64,000 nt of DNA from Halocaridina rubra. Lineage: Eukaryota; Arthropoda; Malacostraca; Decapoda; Atyidae. Position 1 is the stretch's first letter, and each line of letters opens with the position of its first letter. Below are positions 49,801-53,240 of this stretch, in pieces. The stretch spans positions 116,001 to 180,000 of the forward strand of contig JAXCGZ010017036.1 in the NCBI GenBank assembly GCA_037179515.1. Reading direction: 5' to 3'. The notes beneath the pieces are model-generated. The model was not told the origin of the DNA. It was given only the letters and a program-made list of their open reading frames with translations, and searched no databases. The translations under genes and the position numbers were made by a program.

Positions 49801-49828
49801 AGCAGCGACCTCTCATCGACCGCAGTGA
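22886..49828 (+). CDS. Giant AHNAK-like repeat protein, 8,980 aa in one exon
   Basis: The ATG has a strong context (A at -3, G at +4) and is the first after an in-frame stop. Residues 1-60 hold MGNTEGKS (possible N-myristoylation), RKRRR (11-15), RPLPPLP (24-30, class I SH3 ligand) and PPPY (46-49, WW ligand). From about residue 610 to 7,230 roughly ninety units recur, each with a Lys-rich segment, a core like SCFGKPK, an acidic E-G-E-Y segment and a V/I-alternating segment like GDISVQSPDVKVK. Residues 2,003-3,766 form the most regular block, with a 61-aa period. About 7,240-8,590 lacks the Cys core, and the last 390 residues are unique. There is no signal peptide or membrane segment. One giant repetitive exon with amphipathic V/I repeats resembles vertebrate AHNAK (a submembrane scaffold) or the giant ankyrin exons, but no PDZ or ankyrin domain was seen. 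Membrane-associated scaffold is inference. Confidence 0.85.
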   Translation: MGNTEGKSTSRKRRRLEPPASTDRPLPPLPTEGEGEAPDEVDLDTPPPYPPPPPPGEEKVNKRYSWRLRDSAVFGQSENKRRSWLLSFSPANEGSKGKLAKDGKDVNDTQIINMNASVDNVDIKSGIPIVRVNAEERDLFAESIGTWNVQSGIRTNETVRRESQKLTSNISNNDMTEVLPVGGYPQWNMEGRKATIVNREYIRGEDPDAPGYSLLQEGAQTDVKRSGDVDNANVQSINVNFNSTLNEELQNVIDELKGKGTTIESDARFGFLEGKNFVSMSSTDKVITTDINVRDYTSTTNKDSLSKLEAELSALLSPDLEVHGNAGRPRVDANSVGITSELVNGNGLDSGNISYNIAGSSENGTHISHTYNVDVTPNLPLPDIQEFSGKNVPYLPDLLKGNHKLGLTIKGLGNNDDSLHSGLDYDSGGKYLAHDLNINIHSTNGKVTLTDQENKSPDKDSAYESGEVPSKEMSLVDANIRTPHINIRTSTPVVDSKPKLMPENLDNVECEDNYTLSTENVSSLEPPSTTENEVPKKNRKTTLGPCACVKSETVEKEEPYVFAQSVNENTASSSGRIDVSHSEAANIGSGEASTLDKGNISINTKLKEPKKKKSNFTSCFGKAKAPNTEKLKFSDVEVNPSNINPVVLVDSSVVSDNSLHVSNKDIEDTGDASKIKIFNDSSVTVSSDSNLDFKKKDAKLEGRSHIPSVSWKGEMNDNQIDMSSTNDVSVCTPSPDIPEVDTPQINLSAQITSLNTAVTSTHACYDVSNILVQGEIPSVPFDSENHKKEGNINVGDLCMKTKKPKFDMTSDEVVIDSPDTDINYDVAPPDLQGDITVQSSNEKLKCDKSKTKFDKLFGKPKGSDTEGNYQSDKVKKPEVNISSNISGAEGQIDVNTPHIDIKSDRSKGKFGSCFGKPKTSKFEEEYEPGKEKVMEQEGYVSGDITGCQDGMPVHSSNSKLKAHNRKAKLGSCFGKPESSKIGGEYHPEKLKVETPKVSSTGDIAIPEVLSDISTVSPNIKVKGDKPKRKLGSCFGKVERVENDENKQPDNAKMKESEISPSSVIVVPHAEGSISVQSTNINIKADKPKAKLGSCFGKASKDMEEIFKHEKVAIIEPEENTFGNISIPEVKDDITLPSSGKSPEMEGEYYPGKIEFQKKHNVGPSGVIAIPQAQGDVSIQTAGGTVNTEKPKIKFGSCFGKTESPETQSEYQPEKVEAKELELRASSHIPNPQTEGGISVQSPDVKVKTIKPKSNLASCFGKANTQDIEIGNEPGSVKVDKHKDNVSGDIKVKHDIAQPTNIKIETSKPKAGLGSWFGKPKNPKLDEDQQSELKMKIAEEGVSGDVSVPESQGDISVQAPFPKVKTDKTKAKLGSCFGKPLSPETEEEVQPEKLEVKEPEKGISHSQDSIAVQTQNIKIKQVIPQAKLTSCFGKPRSSEIEEEYQTVKVLGEEAKVSVSDDTNIPQEESDVAIKSSDIIVKANKPKVKFGSCFGKTKNPEVESEYKSEKLKEREPVVISSGGIPVPQIQDEIMINTPHVEVKKNKPKAKLGSCFGKPKATVIEGEGQSGKAIPKDTKSGSSGDILLPQLSGDISIQSSEVKVKADGPRGKFVSFFSKPKQQCSEGEMDLEKPESKIFVSAAVPTEAGTIDSPVLIVKSNKPKAKFGSCFGKAESPQFEHIYHPTKLDIAEPAAKVPSCIETPNVLSKANITSPDKKGDLAEGEIVTIPDASIKLAGNVIDIPKVEAEISGKQSIPDYKFEGDNFPVHDFEAIMELPDVAHSEIIAESRECESPDMALSLQSVEIPKGDIDVKLEIPDSVTETGLVGAQLVSTSSEMTVDTHDIDLGGKLPSSEILQISLNPPEAKMDVKYPFNLPSSSTEDDTLETKNVDTNFSVLDTPEIARDIKSGEYKIKKSNISIEGTSSLPAVKTEVDAGAPGVKVKSVKHKIKFGSCFGKAKSPQDYQPDKTEIDTPDVSVSGSSPSSFAKGKIDAKAKKPKHKLGSCFGKPTISGTEGEFATGDKKDETSEISVSGDITIPESLCVINVQAQDVEVKTAKPKRKQSSCFSKPKITENDGEYTAGEVAVLTQEASFSGDISLPQAKGDIRVQSPDGKMKAAKPKAKLSSCFGKPKISGTEGEYTKEEVIVKTPEGCVSGDISIPGAQGDIIVQSPDVKVKTGKPKAKLSSCFGKPKISGREGEYATGEERINTPEASDFGDISVPEIQGDISVQSPDVKVETGRPKAKLSLCFGKPKLSEREGEYATGQVKGKTPEGNVPDDISFPEAQGNISIQSPDVKVKAKKPKTKFSSCFGKPKITDPHGEYAAGEVKIKSSEGSVSDDISIPEAQGDISVQSPDAKVKIGKPRAKLSSCFGKPKISGTVDEHAAGEVKNKTQEGSVTSDISSAEAQGEVIVQSLDLKVKPAKSKAKFSSCFSKPKISGTEGEYIAVKGKTQTPEGSVSSDIAIPEAQGDISVQSANIRVETGKPKSNKLSLCVGKPKLSEREGEYVAGEVKNKTPEGNVSSDISIPEAQGNVSIQSPDVKVKAGKPKSKLSSCFGKPKVTGTHDEYAAGEVRIKSSEGSVSGDISIPEAQGDISVQSPDDKVKIGKPKAKLSSCFGKPKISGTEDEYAAGEVKTKTQEGVSDISSAEAQGEASVQSLDLKVKPAKPKAKFSSCFSKPKISGTESEYIAVEGKTKTPEGSVSSDIAIPEAQGDISVQSANIRVETGKPKSNLSSCFGKSKIAGTEGEYVAGEVKIKTPEGIVSGDISNPEVQGDISVQSPHVKEKTVKPEAKLSSCFSKPEISGTEDEYTARKVIMKTPEGSLYGDISIPEAQGDICVQSSGIKVKPAKSKAKLFSCFSKPNISGTEGEYLAEEVKIKTPESSVSGDISIPEMHGDISVQSPDVKEKTLKPKAKLSSCFSKAKISGTDDEYTARDVTMKTPEGSLSGDISVPEVQGDISVQSRDIQVKTKKQKTKISSCFGKPKISGAEGDYAAGEVKLETPEASVSGDISILEAPGDITVQSSDVKVKPGNSRAKLSSCFSIPKISGTEDEYTAGKVEIKPPEGSVSGDISVPEAQGDVSVQSPDIKLNSGNPKAKLSSCFGKPNISEIEGEYIAGEVNTKTPEGSMSSDIAIPETQGDISIQSPDMLVKTKIPKTKLTSCFGKPKMSGAESEYMTGKVKNKSPEGSVEGDISIPEAHGDINVQSIDDNVKTDKSKPKLFSCFGKPKISGTEGEYTAEKVKISTLEGSVSGDISISEAQGDITDQSPYVKVKTETSKAKLFSCFSKPKISGIEGKYVAGEVKTKTSEGDVSGDIPVPEAQGDISVQSPDIQVKTIKTKTKLSSCFGKPKISGADGEHADAEVKVKTPEGSVSGNISIPTVHGDVSVQSPDDKVNTYKPKAKLSSCFSKPKISDTEDEYTAGEVRIRTPEASISGDIYTPEVQGDIIVQSPDEKVKTNKAKAKLSSCFGRPKISGSDSAYTAGEVRIKTSEGSVSDDISIPEVQDDIIVHSPVIKVKTGKPESDLFSCFGKPKISGTEGEYIAGEGKTKTSEVSDSGDVAIHDTQGDISVQSADVNVKTGKPKLNLSSCFTKPKSSGTEGEYIAGEVKTKTPEGSVSSDIAIPEAQGDISIQAPDIKAETVKPKVKLSSCFGKPKISRTVDEYGAGEVKIKTTEASVSGNVSIPEAQSDISVQSSPVIVKTAKPKSNLFSCFGKPKIAGTEAEAVKNEVSETSVSGHTFLSKGDGDIKVQSPNVKVKVVKTKTKLSSCFGKPKGPETDTGIAKSYESLGIKGSDGKPKVYLDSCFGKPKPLAVEGKCKSSILDTEELQISSTADIAVPSVSDDVTLVTLSLPDADPSTEIDTIITKPDATINISSNIVEPPKIEAEMGTTAYEHSLDTEGVCNIAPSLGDNDRPDLKAKASLPEGGIDLEIPVLSNNELNVGDSPDGYLDVAVKVKDPKAALEGHVLPSDTTEVDIRMPQTTDMSQCAVYVERKTPDIEHSMPLEKVKLKPKKSNLGTCACFGESKKIENEDVYAAQDIEVEEKLDDPISAHEVKSKSRISISALEAKGNLEVPACDVKTKKPKFKIGTCFGKTKSTYIEGEHESKLSGSLAISTEGCEMSSPEDSIKIKSDTDAPHQRSASVSLVTSSEAYESNIKSPGMQGKGGPPKVQLPSCFGKPKSYENESEYEPGKAEVNLPEGTPEVSAALGSIDSRSDIHSAGINVKPKQTKRKMGSCFSKDKGPKTESKCKSGIEIDSPEVSVSGSLTTPSLEQTGALGFPDNKMKGKNSKSKIGSCFGKPKSSKMKGGVIAEDAGIETQEASYSVPTTSMKAEANLEMESQKPKVEGKTSKTKIASCFGKAKSSEIEGEHEMEVDIETPYAAAVATPSVECKADAPSMRVEGKKSKDKLKSCFGRSKSVDMEGEYKPRELEANTLEASVTAGPKTSRTNGESDASSTEAKVKGKKVKSKFPSCLGKEKCQKNDNESQVENSESKFEIEVPGSSAIGDVSSSADFKADMDTPVLKVENRKSKPILGSCFGKAKATEIEGASKAKDTNIETSGATKTTSVCTLSEGEADIGSPVVKRSGKSPKSKMSLCFSKQKNIYIEDEYKPREETVKISEVHASASIDASGSVNDIDMESPVVQMKDKKPKSKLGSCFGKHEAAELNSEHEKGSATAEQPSMKSQVEVVSPAVKIKSKKPSTGITSCFGKLKSEDDLKSTEGETTNTRSSLTVESANVSVKENKPKVDIGSCFRKLESPTIEGDYKPGNMKIEGPHVGVPIEVSVPSLESDVKSVKIPNIPDIDVIHEVDASVESPDATIKLASDIINIPNIEAEMGGNTNLPTLMLEHDIMSARSLEGEVKFPDIKVDASVARGSISLIDPSMPDTNLNTDNESSFSKDFDIKQPEITFKSSSSSAEAPKVDLQSQCDTNMLDSEIKLSTKVPDIESSVKVEGYPRKAKLGPCTCFGRSKYTDREEPYSATDIEIKGKHDDTDSVPLTPDAVRASVTEVGPTIPECKISAEETFVTPNVSDEINVHSSDKKIKSKTPKGSIGSCFSKSQSPEVDGEYKLSEVEATSSCFGKSKSPIIDEGSIQGKAITETPQISATADVPVSLPEAKADIDTSAIKDDGKKSRNKFGTCFGEPKAPNIEGKYKSKTTEVTVTPSITSSSAEGKIGISSSEIKMKDKKQKTKILSCFGKQKTPRFEDEYKPGEVTIKTPKVHAPASIDVPYAVGDIDVKSSDFDMKDETSKSNLSSRFGKLEPADLESEYKEGSVKAESPSIKDEVDIASPAVKIKSKKPSSGIALCFGKYKTKGDSNLTKGETGDASAAVTVESPNLNAEGRKSKVDIGACFRKAKSPTIEGNYKPARVDIEGPKIKVPAEVAVPSLESNVKSVDISNKSDIDINHEVDTSVERPDTTIRLASDIVDISNIEAEMGGNADLPTLKIEHDDFSAPTMECEFNFPDTCSSFGKENTFTRHIDVNIIEPDINTGGPSSYGEVPDVNLKLPCDYDVPSSKVKLSSEVPDAEPSVKIEESPKRARFGPCACFRSLENTGREDPYCAADLKMKGTQDVISEPLRADAGKTSAPKVKANIPEPKISVEGTLATADASKEINELSPDIKVKSKTRKSKIGSCFGKSESANVQGEVKPSYVETTSPKGDVSVISTTARPRAEVTVIPPIVKEKVILPKAKFGSCFGKPKSPVIEEKSLEGEIISETLQTTSRADVPVSVPEAKADIDTSIKYIDKKSRTSLGSCFGKPNTTNIDSKYIVKPSAFATPEAKVTTSVGIPSAENEIDSNSPEVEVQGKKQKAKLSSCFGKQKSPNIENEYKFREVKAKTPEAHASATIDMPCEVDDIDTESSDVHLKGNKSKLKLGSCFGKPDTAAVTESKYETGDTEAVPSLKCRVNVESSDVKIKNKKPSPGIRSCFGRPKTEGDLKPTEVDIRTYDESISKTTESPNMEIKGKKKVDIGDCFRASRSPAGEGEYKQTKMDIEVPQFNAPAKLTVSSVEGDVSVDTANVSDIDVNLVGDTSVIKSDSAFQSESEKVDIPNIETKMKSTANTVEVQVNLPDVDVSAADPDAILKTDSHSNIPQSFEIKGKEPEDYVNGNDSSERAKFGLPESEENEEGEISTSSFEGRIDIGTPKVEYKKSRVMIGSCFGKSKNPERDDQYIITKAVNEPSVSSSTAKPKTEITVDSSVAEVKTNKPKSKFGSCFGKQKSLSTEGECREEKIMTDTPQTTVAVNVAVPSSVDKIDVDASTVKVIGKISESKFESCYGKREVKEAEGEYEAKTTKSDGPVAELSADIKSLDIGGETDVSSKPDAEKRDKKANLKFPSCFGKEKSSKFEGDVKPVEIAVETPVIATASHMGTCRASDGMSLESSDAHLKIKKPKAQLGSCFGKPKSTEDEDESKKMNTEREPSLGSEVDGAAKEVEIKGSKPSCFGKSNIEEDFIPDKVKIKSSSSSVSTINESPNMKIKGEKPKLDLGNCFRKPESPTLDDDIYGEGAVGKKKTLKPRNKLGACLEKSTAQETEGEYKAGEADLEVPVISGEASIGTLITKSKADDAKFELEHKKSKFGSCFGKPSTPTIEECTTEVDTESPETSSKANMSSTSVNVVVDSSEVTVKEPKAKLGLCFGKSKTKGFKEEYKPVEVNISRPDTSLELSTDTPNADIGSKAPAESCEIEKDLLTTVVPESSVVASTDMSGNMSKGDTHRATLESSKPKAKLGSCFSKPKQAEPEGKYTSEKVHTENHEATVKASMPAPSANIYDDSTELKGKHSKARAKIKSCFGKPKISEVEVDYTPVKIETEIPIPLNKASKSCPAADVQDSDTKLSHEASPKIQKGLEIPGEYKPEKTAVEVLKGQCSAENIDIEVPEPSFKTIVDIQGTESMSDTHEVETKPSKSRANFGSCFGKPKDPGLEEYTPAKVGTKCPETVVKADIHCPTTESRVDASDNNIKNSKPRANIGSCFGNSNSSELDGEYKPVKDHSRVPETSVKSSISGSSSSISADTPEVQLEHSLPHLSKERSPEKEVEYNTGKVDISVPKKSYETSTDMPEVDMRTNRTEADFKPSKPKATFGSCFGKPKPPENEEAYRAKKIDIEGPVKASKAHSHTPSADIFVDTPEISAKDSKPKVKLGSFFSMSKSQKVQKECSGSSELKAEADDSSPEAEVENIKPILDCGSLKGKGVNKGENLEKILPEAKQETDHKPDGDKMKVLKTKIAFGSCFGRAPQSQLEGEYKTSEEELEKSITNEDLNINTSINGVDYAYMDPKGKTLIQPQRKDESRFKMHIPEASTKFAGFYGDKDSQVISSSCILDVSKVSDVSFGGNLDVLANQDSISIPSNKDDLNLASNDLAELSGCNVEVDTKTLSHSASGVSRIQQFEGKSTTDDMKSSGLCDLDVKEGVEFSVFDGPVALITDVPSTGTPVLNEICDPGMKIDSFSFGLQDKSELKSDLLGIVNGIKSDVEKLSKIGNAEVRTDMEIPEMVDTQKFNIGISNIEDSINTQDTDLSCFSLPANTQIEILGSLAADIKVPEKSTAVSCAKDIVEAPKAEEMVDFDISKTGIGKDVQGPVSMHIPVIDGMMNETSNIIDTKCDTTVPGIGGRFDIKTNGIAVVEASVPDVAACTTEISEQFGKLGIEANIPTMKTGMITLTTDIFEAKPVTATHEDSANVKTVSKADNNTSVDSPDATEKVVTEVGIPMSTVEMSDKVSTKSCLKIHVPSFKYEVDVEESNASTGFGVEDGVRDNASESALGADIPRLSEAGIRFDISDGTSVPNVGCDAYLIDSVSEDTRKCLDIDVEEQDRIIGVADVNVDIPVDSNDVEIPKLSLKSAVLDGVEEPDIGAESHLKASIRNIDLVTNHKVQSDEEIPGLSRKTDTRDEVGHLGIDIRAPGLSEDADIKFNIPNTKGIIEKPDMGVIPAAISHLYDNDLKVPSVTQNFDLPGFDNKVESSFDTPNFTNNKCIKYDISDNLKEVELPKVIGMAEPSSNLPDIAVGIEMSETFEITDSHGIVLESKVTGDIARKSDIINTSIVKTGVEIDEPKNLILKGNTKMPNARGLLDLSSTEQSKKDTSIILNFDESVMPNASVVDVLASSENVENIAGNSTLKLASCMPGLNLNIDTTRVLASQTQSEGNVSEPLSNAEIRDTENKDSLKTSSPKLWIKPDLKVDTGDTETAKEHILDTPDIEGFSVEIPGISLKDAVKMNVSSKASENVEIFKSLDNARSEENDIIGASDIHNLIDNVILKTASHDKIIELEEKNEDKMDVTNIQTSLPDVTLTTCTTDIPQLVSVSGNAKDSADTDDKIPLCTGIFEDRPTVDGELNLELVMDKSSGAIKKDSGVIKYINPEAPKENIVSVDAVLSQIGVSLDGKSVDDAISSLKNNEIEGSHNVQIPEIDAKILESRSRRKSNKHGNWEKKGAEYQKDIISEKGDGCANFEQIVAPLPEVTSESSLPGYSGLSGKISSFKSEKCVPKSESSLFKSNIVSTTGDYMEPHIYSCDKLEKGSEFALQGSVPDTVVTLSMSPPPIGGVPEISVGSSKTQLSQVVDRRGVDNPKDEGKRNNQGKEAKSLTTHKVSQEFTISTENERAGDVESYIRGRLGPISITPDRDCKTEIKITQEPFHALSDRSGQHTLELLKSDTTTEWTAEPYSYQVRVETDSSGKILSGPEIIDVQSTSGAMEESDCKTSRHSRTVFVTEDTGGRVIVHRRIESQLSSSDHVPQQEEICQHQVSSFTYPEAVTTIVGEMPEFQTQRVITAKKVQRVQVGDSFKEEYQTDPNDETVTVHLQNLVGSRTITTKCSESPHLLPEPRDASQLVFVSDQRETAQDTEGTSSPTIIRTMPFDLGTYLPEGFDENVKKLLGSTAMTEVRKVKIIKRDESGNVIAHEDDEEKALNFPEGEFSEAVTTTTTEGGAVTTTTRRITRERQVLTGDMTEESLRKALFIRVCEGGDTEEVEPRSNEEGSSAATSHRPQ
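24506..24535 (+). repeat. First PCAC-type cap motif of the giant protein
   Basis: GPCACV lies here followed by EKEEPYVFAQ. The same two-Cys motif recurs as GTCACFG (about 34932), GPCTCFG (about 37769) and GPCACFR (about 39512), each followed by an acidic E-x-x-Y-x-A segment. These look like the first unit of each long repeat module, distinct from the one-Cys SCFGK units. Confidence 0.6.
28892..34183 (+). repeat. In-frame tandem array, 29 units of about 183 bp
   Basis: Measured from the Cys codon of one SCFGKP unit to the next, 29 consecutive units occupy 5,292 bp (60.8 codons on average). The consensus includes LSSCFGKPKISG, TEGEYAAGEVKIKTPEG, SVSGDISIPEAQ and GDISVQSPDVKVK. Indels within units are multiples of three. 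Units outside the array have similar spacing but are more diverged, so this block has probably expanded or homogenised more recently. Confidence 0.9.
29624..31084 (+). repeat. Adjacent duplication of a four-unit block (735 + 726 bp)
   Basis: Units at 29624-30358 and 30359-31084 match unit for unit. Both carry the order SLC(F/V)GKPKLSEREGEY, then a unit with KSSEG, then a unit with DISSAEAQGE and SLDLKVKPAK, then a unit with SANIRVETGKPKSN. The lengths differ by one extra and two missing codons. This shows growth by unequal exchange of multi-unit blocks. Confidence 0.85.
34380..42400 (+). repeat. Long-period modules (about 1.7-1.9 kb) in the giant ORF
   Basis: A composite module recurs. A two-Cys cap (GPCTCFG at 37769, GPCACFR at 39512, 1,743 bp apart) is followed by several SCFGK units, then an IG(S/A)CFRK unit (about 37128, 38929, more diverged at 40800 and 42350), then VPSLES and a spacer like DATIKLASDI..IPNIEAEMGG (37334, about 39133, diverged near 41000). 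Earlier single spacers occur near 28068 and 34483. Two modules are clearly homologous along their length; the others are more diverged. Confidence 0.75.
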
Positions 49829-49850
49829 GTTCTGCTACCGATTGAACCCG

Positions 49851-49863
49851 AATAAAAAATAAA
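49851..49863 (+). terminator. Overlapping AATAAA polyadenylation signals after the giant ORF
   Basis: AATAAA occurs at 49851-49856 and 49858-49863, only 23 and 30 bp after the TGA. A short 3' UTR is possible, although other downstream AATAAA sites could extend it. Confidence 0.5.
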
Positions 49864-50976
49864 ATAATATATATTTTTGCAATGTTTATGCTTTTGAGAA
49901 ACATTTATGTCAACCACGCCATGTACACTACTTTATTTACATCCATGTGTTGTCTTTTTACCAATGAATATATAGTTGTATGCCTGGAACCCTGCTAGTC
50001 CACATATAAGGTGCATTATATTACGCCCACTTCAGTATATGCATGTACTAGCCTGCTTTGCAGCTGTTATTCTGCAACAAGTGACTGCTGGATGTTGCCA
50101 TCATCAATATTGCAGGGAAATAATTCGCTGCAGTTCACCTGTGGAATACTTACCTCTACATATATCCCGCATGAAATAATGTAACCTTACCAGCAGTTGT
50201 ATCTCCACTTCTGCGCTTTATCAGTCTGTCTACATCTCACTTGAACACATGAGGTAGGTTACTGGATTTGTTTTTCCAAACTACAAACGTATTTGATATG
50301 CAGTGTTTCGTACCTAACTTCAATTGATGCTAGATTGTAATACCGATATATATGGTATTCGTATATAGTATTCACATGTCACTGCTTTGATTAAGTTTAA
50401 TAATTATATGCAGTATTTTTAGCCATGGGTGTTATAAATAACTTGCTTATATATATTTAGTTATCATTTTTATTATTGGTCAGTGAAATATGAGTGTTAA
50501 ATATTCTTATATTTCATTATATTAAAAGCCTTTCTTCGTAAACATAAAATCCAATATTTTCCTTTGGATAAACATTTCTATATTCAACTCTCATCCCTCA
50601 TAAATGAGGATCCTATAAAGCATATTCAAACTTTTTTTTCTCCTAAATTTGATAATCAAATGAAATACTGGACTTTTTATAAGCTCTCTTTGACACTAAA
50701 CATGTACTGTATATTTAAAACAACTTGGAACATATTGGATTATAGAGAGATTACTTCTGGCATGGACTACACTTTTAAATTCTATTTATAAAGATAAGTT
50801 TGGAAAGTTTTGAAGATTTTAAATATGACAGATTTTTCCCTTGTGATGGCTAGAAGTTCTCTTTTATATTAAAATTTATATATACAGCAAGCTTTGAGCA
50901 TTATGATTGTTATACATGCAGTTCTCTGGCACTGACTTGAAGCTTTCTCCTTCTTTGACATAAAAAAAAGTGAATG
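49864..50976. other. A/T-rich non-coding DNA, possible extended 3' UTR
   Basis: No frame above 75 codons and no protein-like composition. It is free of long microsatellites, unlike the DNA further downstream. I see no gene or element here. Confidence 0.5.
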
Positions 50977-51288
50977 CAGTGGTCCGCCTTCCCTTAATTA
51001 CTAGGGATAGTTGCCAAGACCCCCCCCCCATGGTTACTTAAAACGATGGGTAGTATTTAACCCTTGATGCAGTCATGTTTTCCATTACGTAGCTATAATA
51101 CACTTTATTTTTCACTAACTAGGCATAGTACGAGATTAACACCAGTATCTCATAGTAATCGGAATAATGACAACAATTTGAAAATTATGAAGCTTTGTTT
51201 CTGGAATTTTACATTTGATACTTTCTTTCTCTGCGGTCGATCATGGATAACTAAAACTGTGAGTGAGTGAGTGAGGGGCCGACCACTG
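50977..51288. mobile_element. MITE-like element with pogo/Tigger-type ends
   Basis: The left end reads CAGTGGTCCGCC and the right end, on the opposite strand, CAGTGGTCGGCC. These are inverted with one mismatch over 12 bp and resemble Tigger/pogo termini (CAGTGGTCC...). The right flank is TA, the expected target; the left flank is TG, so one base of the TA has changed. The 312-bp interior is non-coding. Confidence 0.5.
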
Positions 51289-51606
51289 TATAAAGTCGCA
51301 CCTTGAATATTATGAACAATTACTAGTATTACTTTAAGCATCTTGACAGTTTTTATATTAAAATACTGTATATGAAAAATACTAAGCTCTTAAAGTTTAA
51401 TTGTTATGAATATTACTAATCTCGTAATGCCTTTAAACTTTTTGACTATTTTGACAATAAGAATATTTGTAGAGACTACTTTTAGGTTTGTTTAAAATGT
51501 ATACATGTGCTGCCTTAAAATTTCTGTGAACTTTGCAAATTGCTCATGCAATTGTTTTTAATAGAAATAGCATCATCCTGGGCTTGTGTTGTTTCATCTA
51601 CTAAAC
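51289..51606. other. Non-coding spacer between two MITE-like elements
   Basis: A/T-rich, stops in all frames, no recognisable feature. The last eight bases (51599-51606) are the left target duplication of the next element. Confidence 0.5.
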
Positions 51607-52104
51607 CAGGGGTTTTCAACCTTTTTCTCCCTACATACCCTTTTGGGTATTTTTTATGTCAGCCATGTACTCCCTTCCCTTTGTGATAATTAGCAAAACA
51701 AAAAAAAACATTCCCTTGTGTATATTTGTAAATACTTAAGTGAGTTAACTACATAACCGTCCTGCCATAACCAGTAATATAGTAAGCACAGGCAATTCCA
51801 TTGAAATTTAAAGAAAAATTCACAAATATTTGACTGTGGCTGTGCAGTATAAATTTCATGGTTTATGAAAGAGCTGAAAAAACAAAACACTTACGTTATC
51901 ATTACATCTGCTGCAAAGGGAATTAATGAGATGGCGGGAACTCTTTTTCCTCAACTAGTCTAGTTAGCCTAGAAGAGCAGTTTTAGCTAAAGCCCATCGA
52001 AGATCGGCTTCTGTACCCCGTAACGACCCATGAGGAAGGGCGTATCCTCTGACAGACCCCATGCATACCCCTGGTGTATGCGTACCACAGGTTGGAAACC
52101 CCTG
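51607..52104. mobile_element. hAT-type MITE, 498 bp
   Basis: The left end CAGGGGTTTTCAACCT and the reverse complement of the right end AGGTTGGAAACCCCTG match over 16 bp with one mismatch. The CAGNGGTT(C/T)TCAACC form is typical of hAT (Charlie-like) termini. The flanks are TACTAAAC (51599-51606) and TAACTAAAC (52105-52113), an 8-bp target duplication with one inserted base. There is no transposase coding, so it is non-autonomous. Confidence 0.75.
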
Positions 52105-52188
52105 TAACTAAACTCTGAATCAAGAAAAGTTATTAGCGATCTGATCATTTCTTCTTGGTTTTCATTTAATATACATTTGTTCAATTTC

Positions 52189-52551
<363 letters not shown>

Positions 52552-52555
<4 letters not shown>

Positions 52556-52994
52556 CTGGAGCTTAATTTATACTTGTTTATCTTAAGCTTTGTATTCTTA
52601 TATGCTGTGAGACATAAGTAAGCAAAGTGGAAGGTAAACAAATTTGTTTTAGCTGCAAAATATGAATGAAGTAGCTGCCCATAAACAGGCAAAATGGCAG
52701 ATGACAAATTAGTTGAAGTATGTTAACTCCAAAATATAAGGAAAAATGGTCGCTTGCATTCTCGAGCATACTCTTGCTCACTTATTTAAAAGAAATAAGT
52801 CACCACTTTTTTACTTATAGCATAATTTTTTTCTCCTGTCTTGTAGTTTAGATTCATAAATGGTCTTAAACATCCTGATTTAATATATAAAACAGTTAAA
52901 CAGATATTGACTTTATCAATAAAATAGATGTCAACTACTTTACTCTTAACGAAAGTAAATCTATTTCTTATTTTTTATTCTATTATTATTATTA

Positions 52995-53071
<77 letters not shown>

Positions 53072-53236
53072 TATTACAAGGAGGGGGCTAAAATACTTCC
53101 TCCGTGTTCCCCTGCGTGTCTTAAGAGTCAACTAAATGCACGGAGCGAGAGGACTGGGAGTCCCCTCTGTATTTTCTCTTCCCAAAGTGTCAAGAGTATT
53201 TCACCTTGACTCAGTCACTCCCCTTATAAGGGGGAA
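52552..53236. other. Non-genic DNA with (ATT)n at 52979-53072
   Basis: A/T-rich unique sequence, an (ATT)n tract, then about 165 bp of more balanced sequence up to the LTR element. No gene was seen. Confidence 0.6.
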
Positions 53237-53240
53237 AATG

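Noticed and set aside
49600..49828. Resemblance of the Thr-rich tail and LTGD to the protein 4.1 C-terminal domain.
   Set aside because: Only a Thr run and a few scattered residues agree; this is not enough to assign the family.
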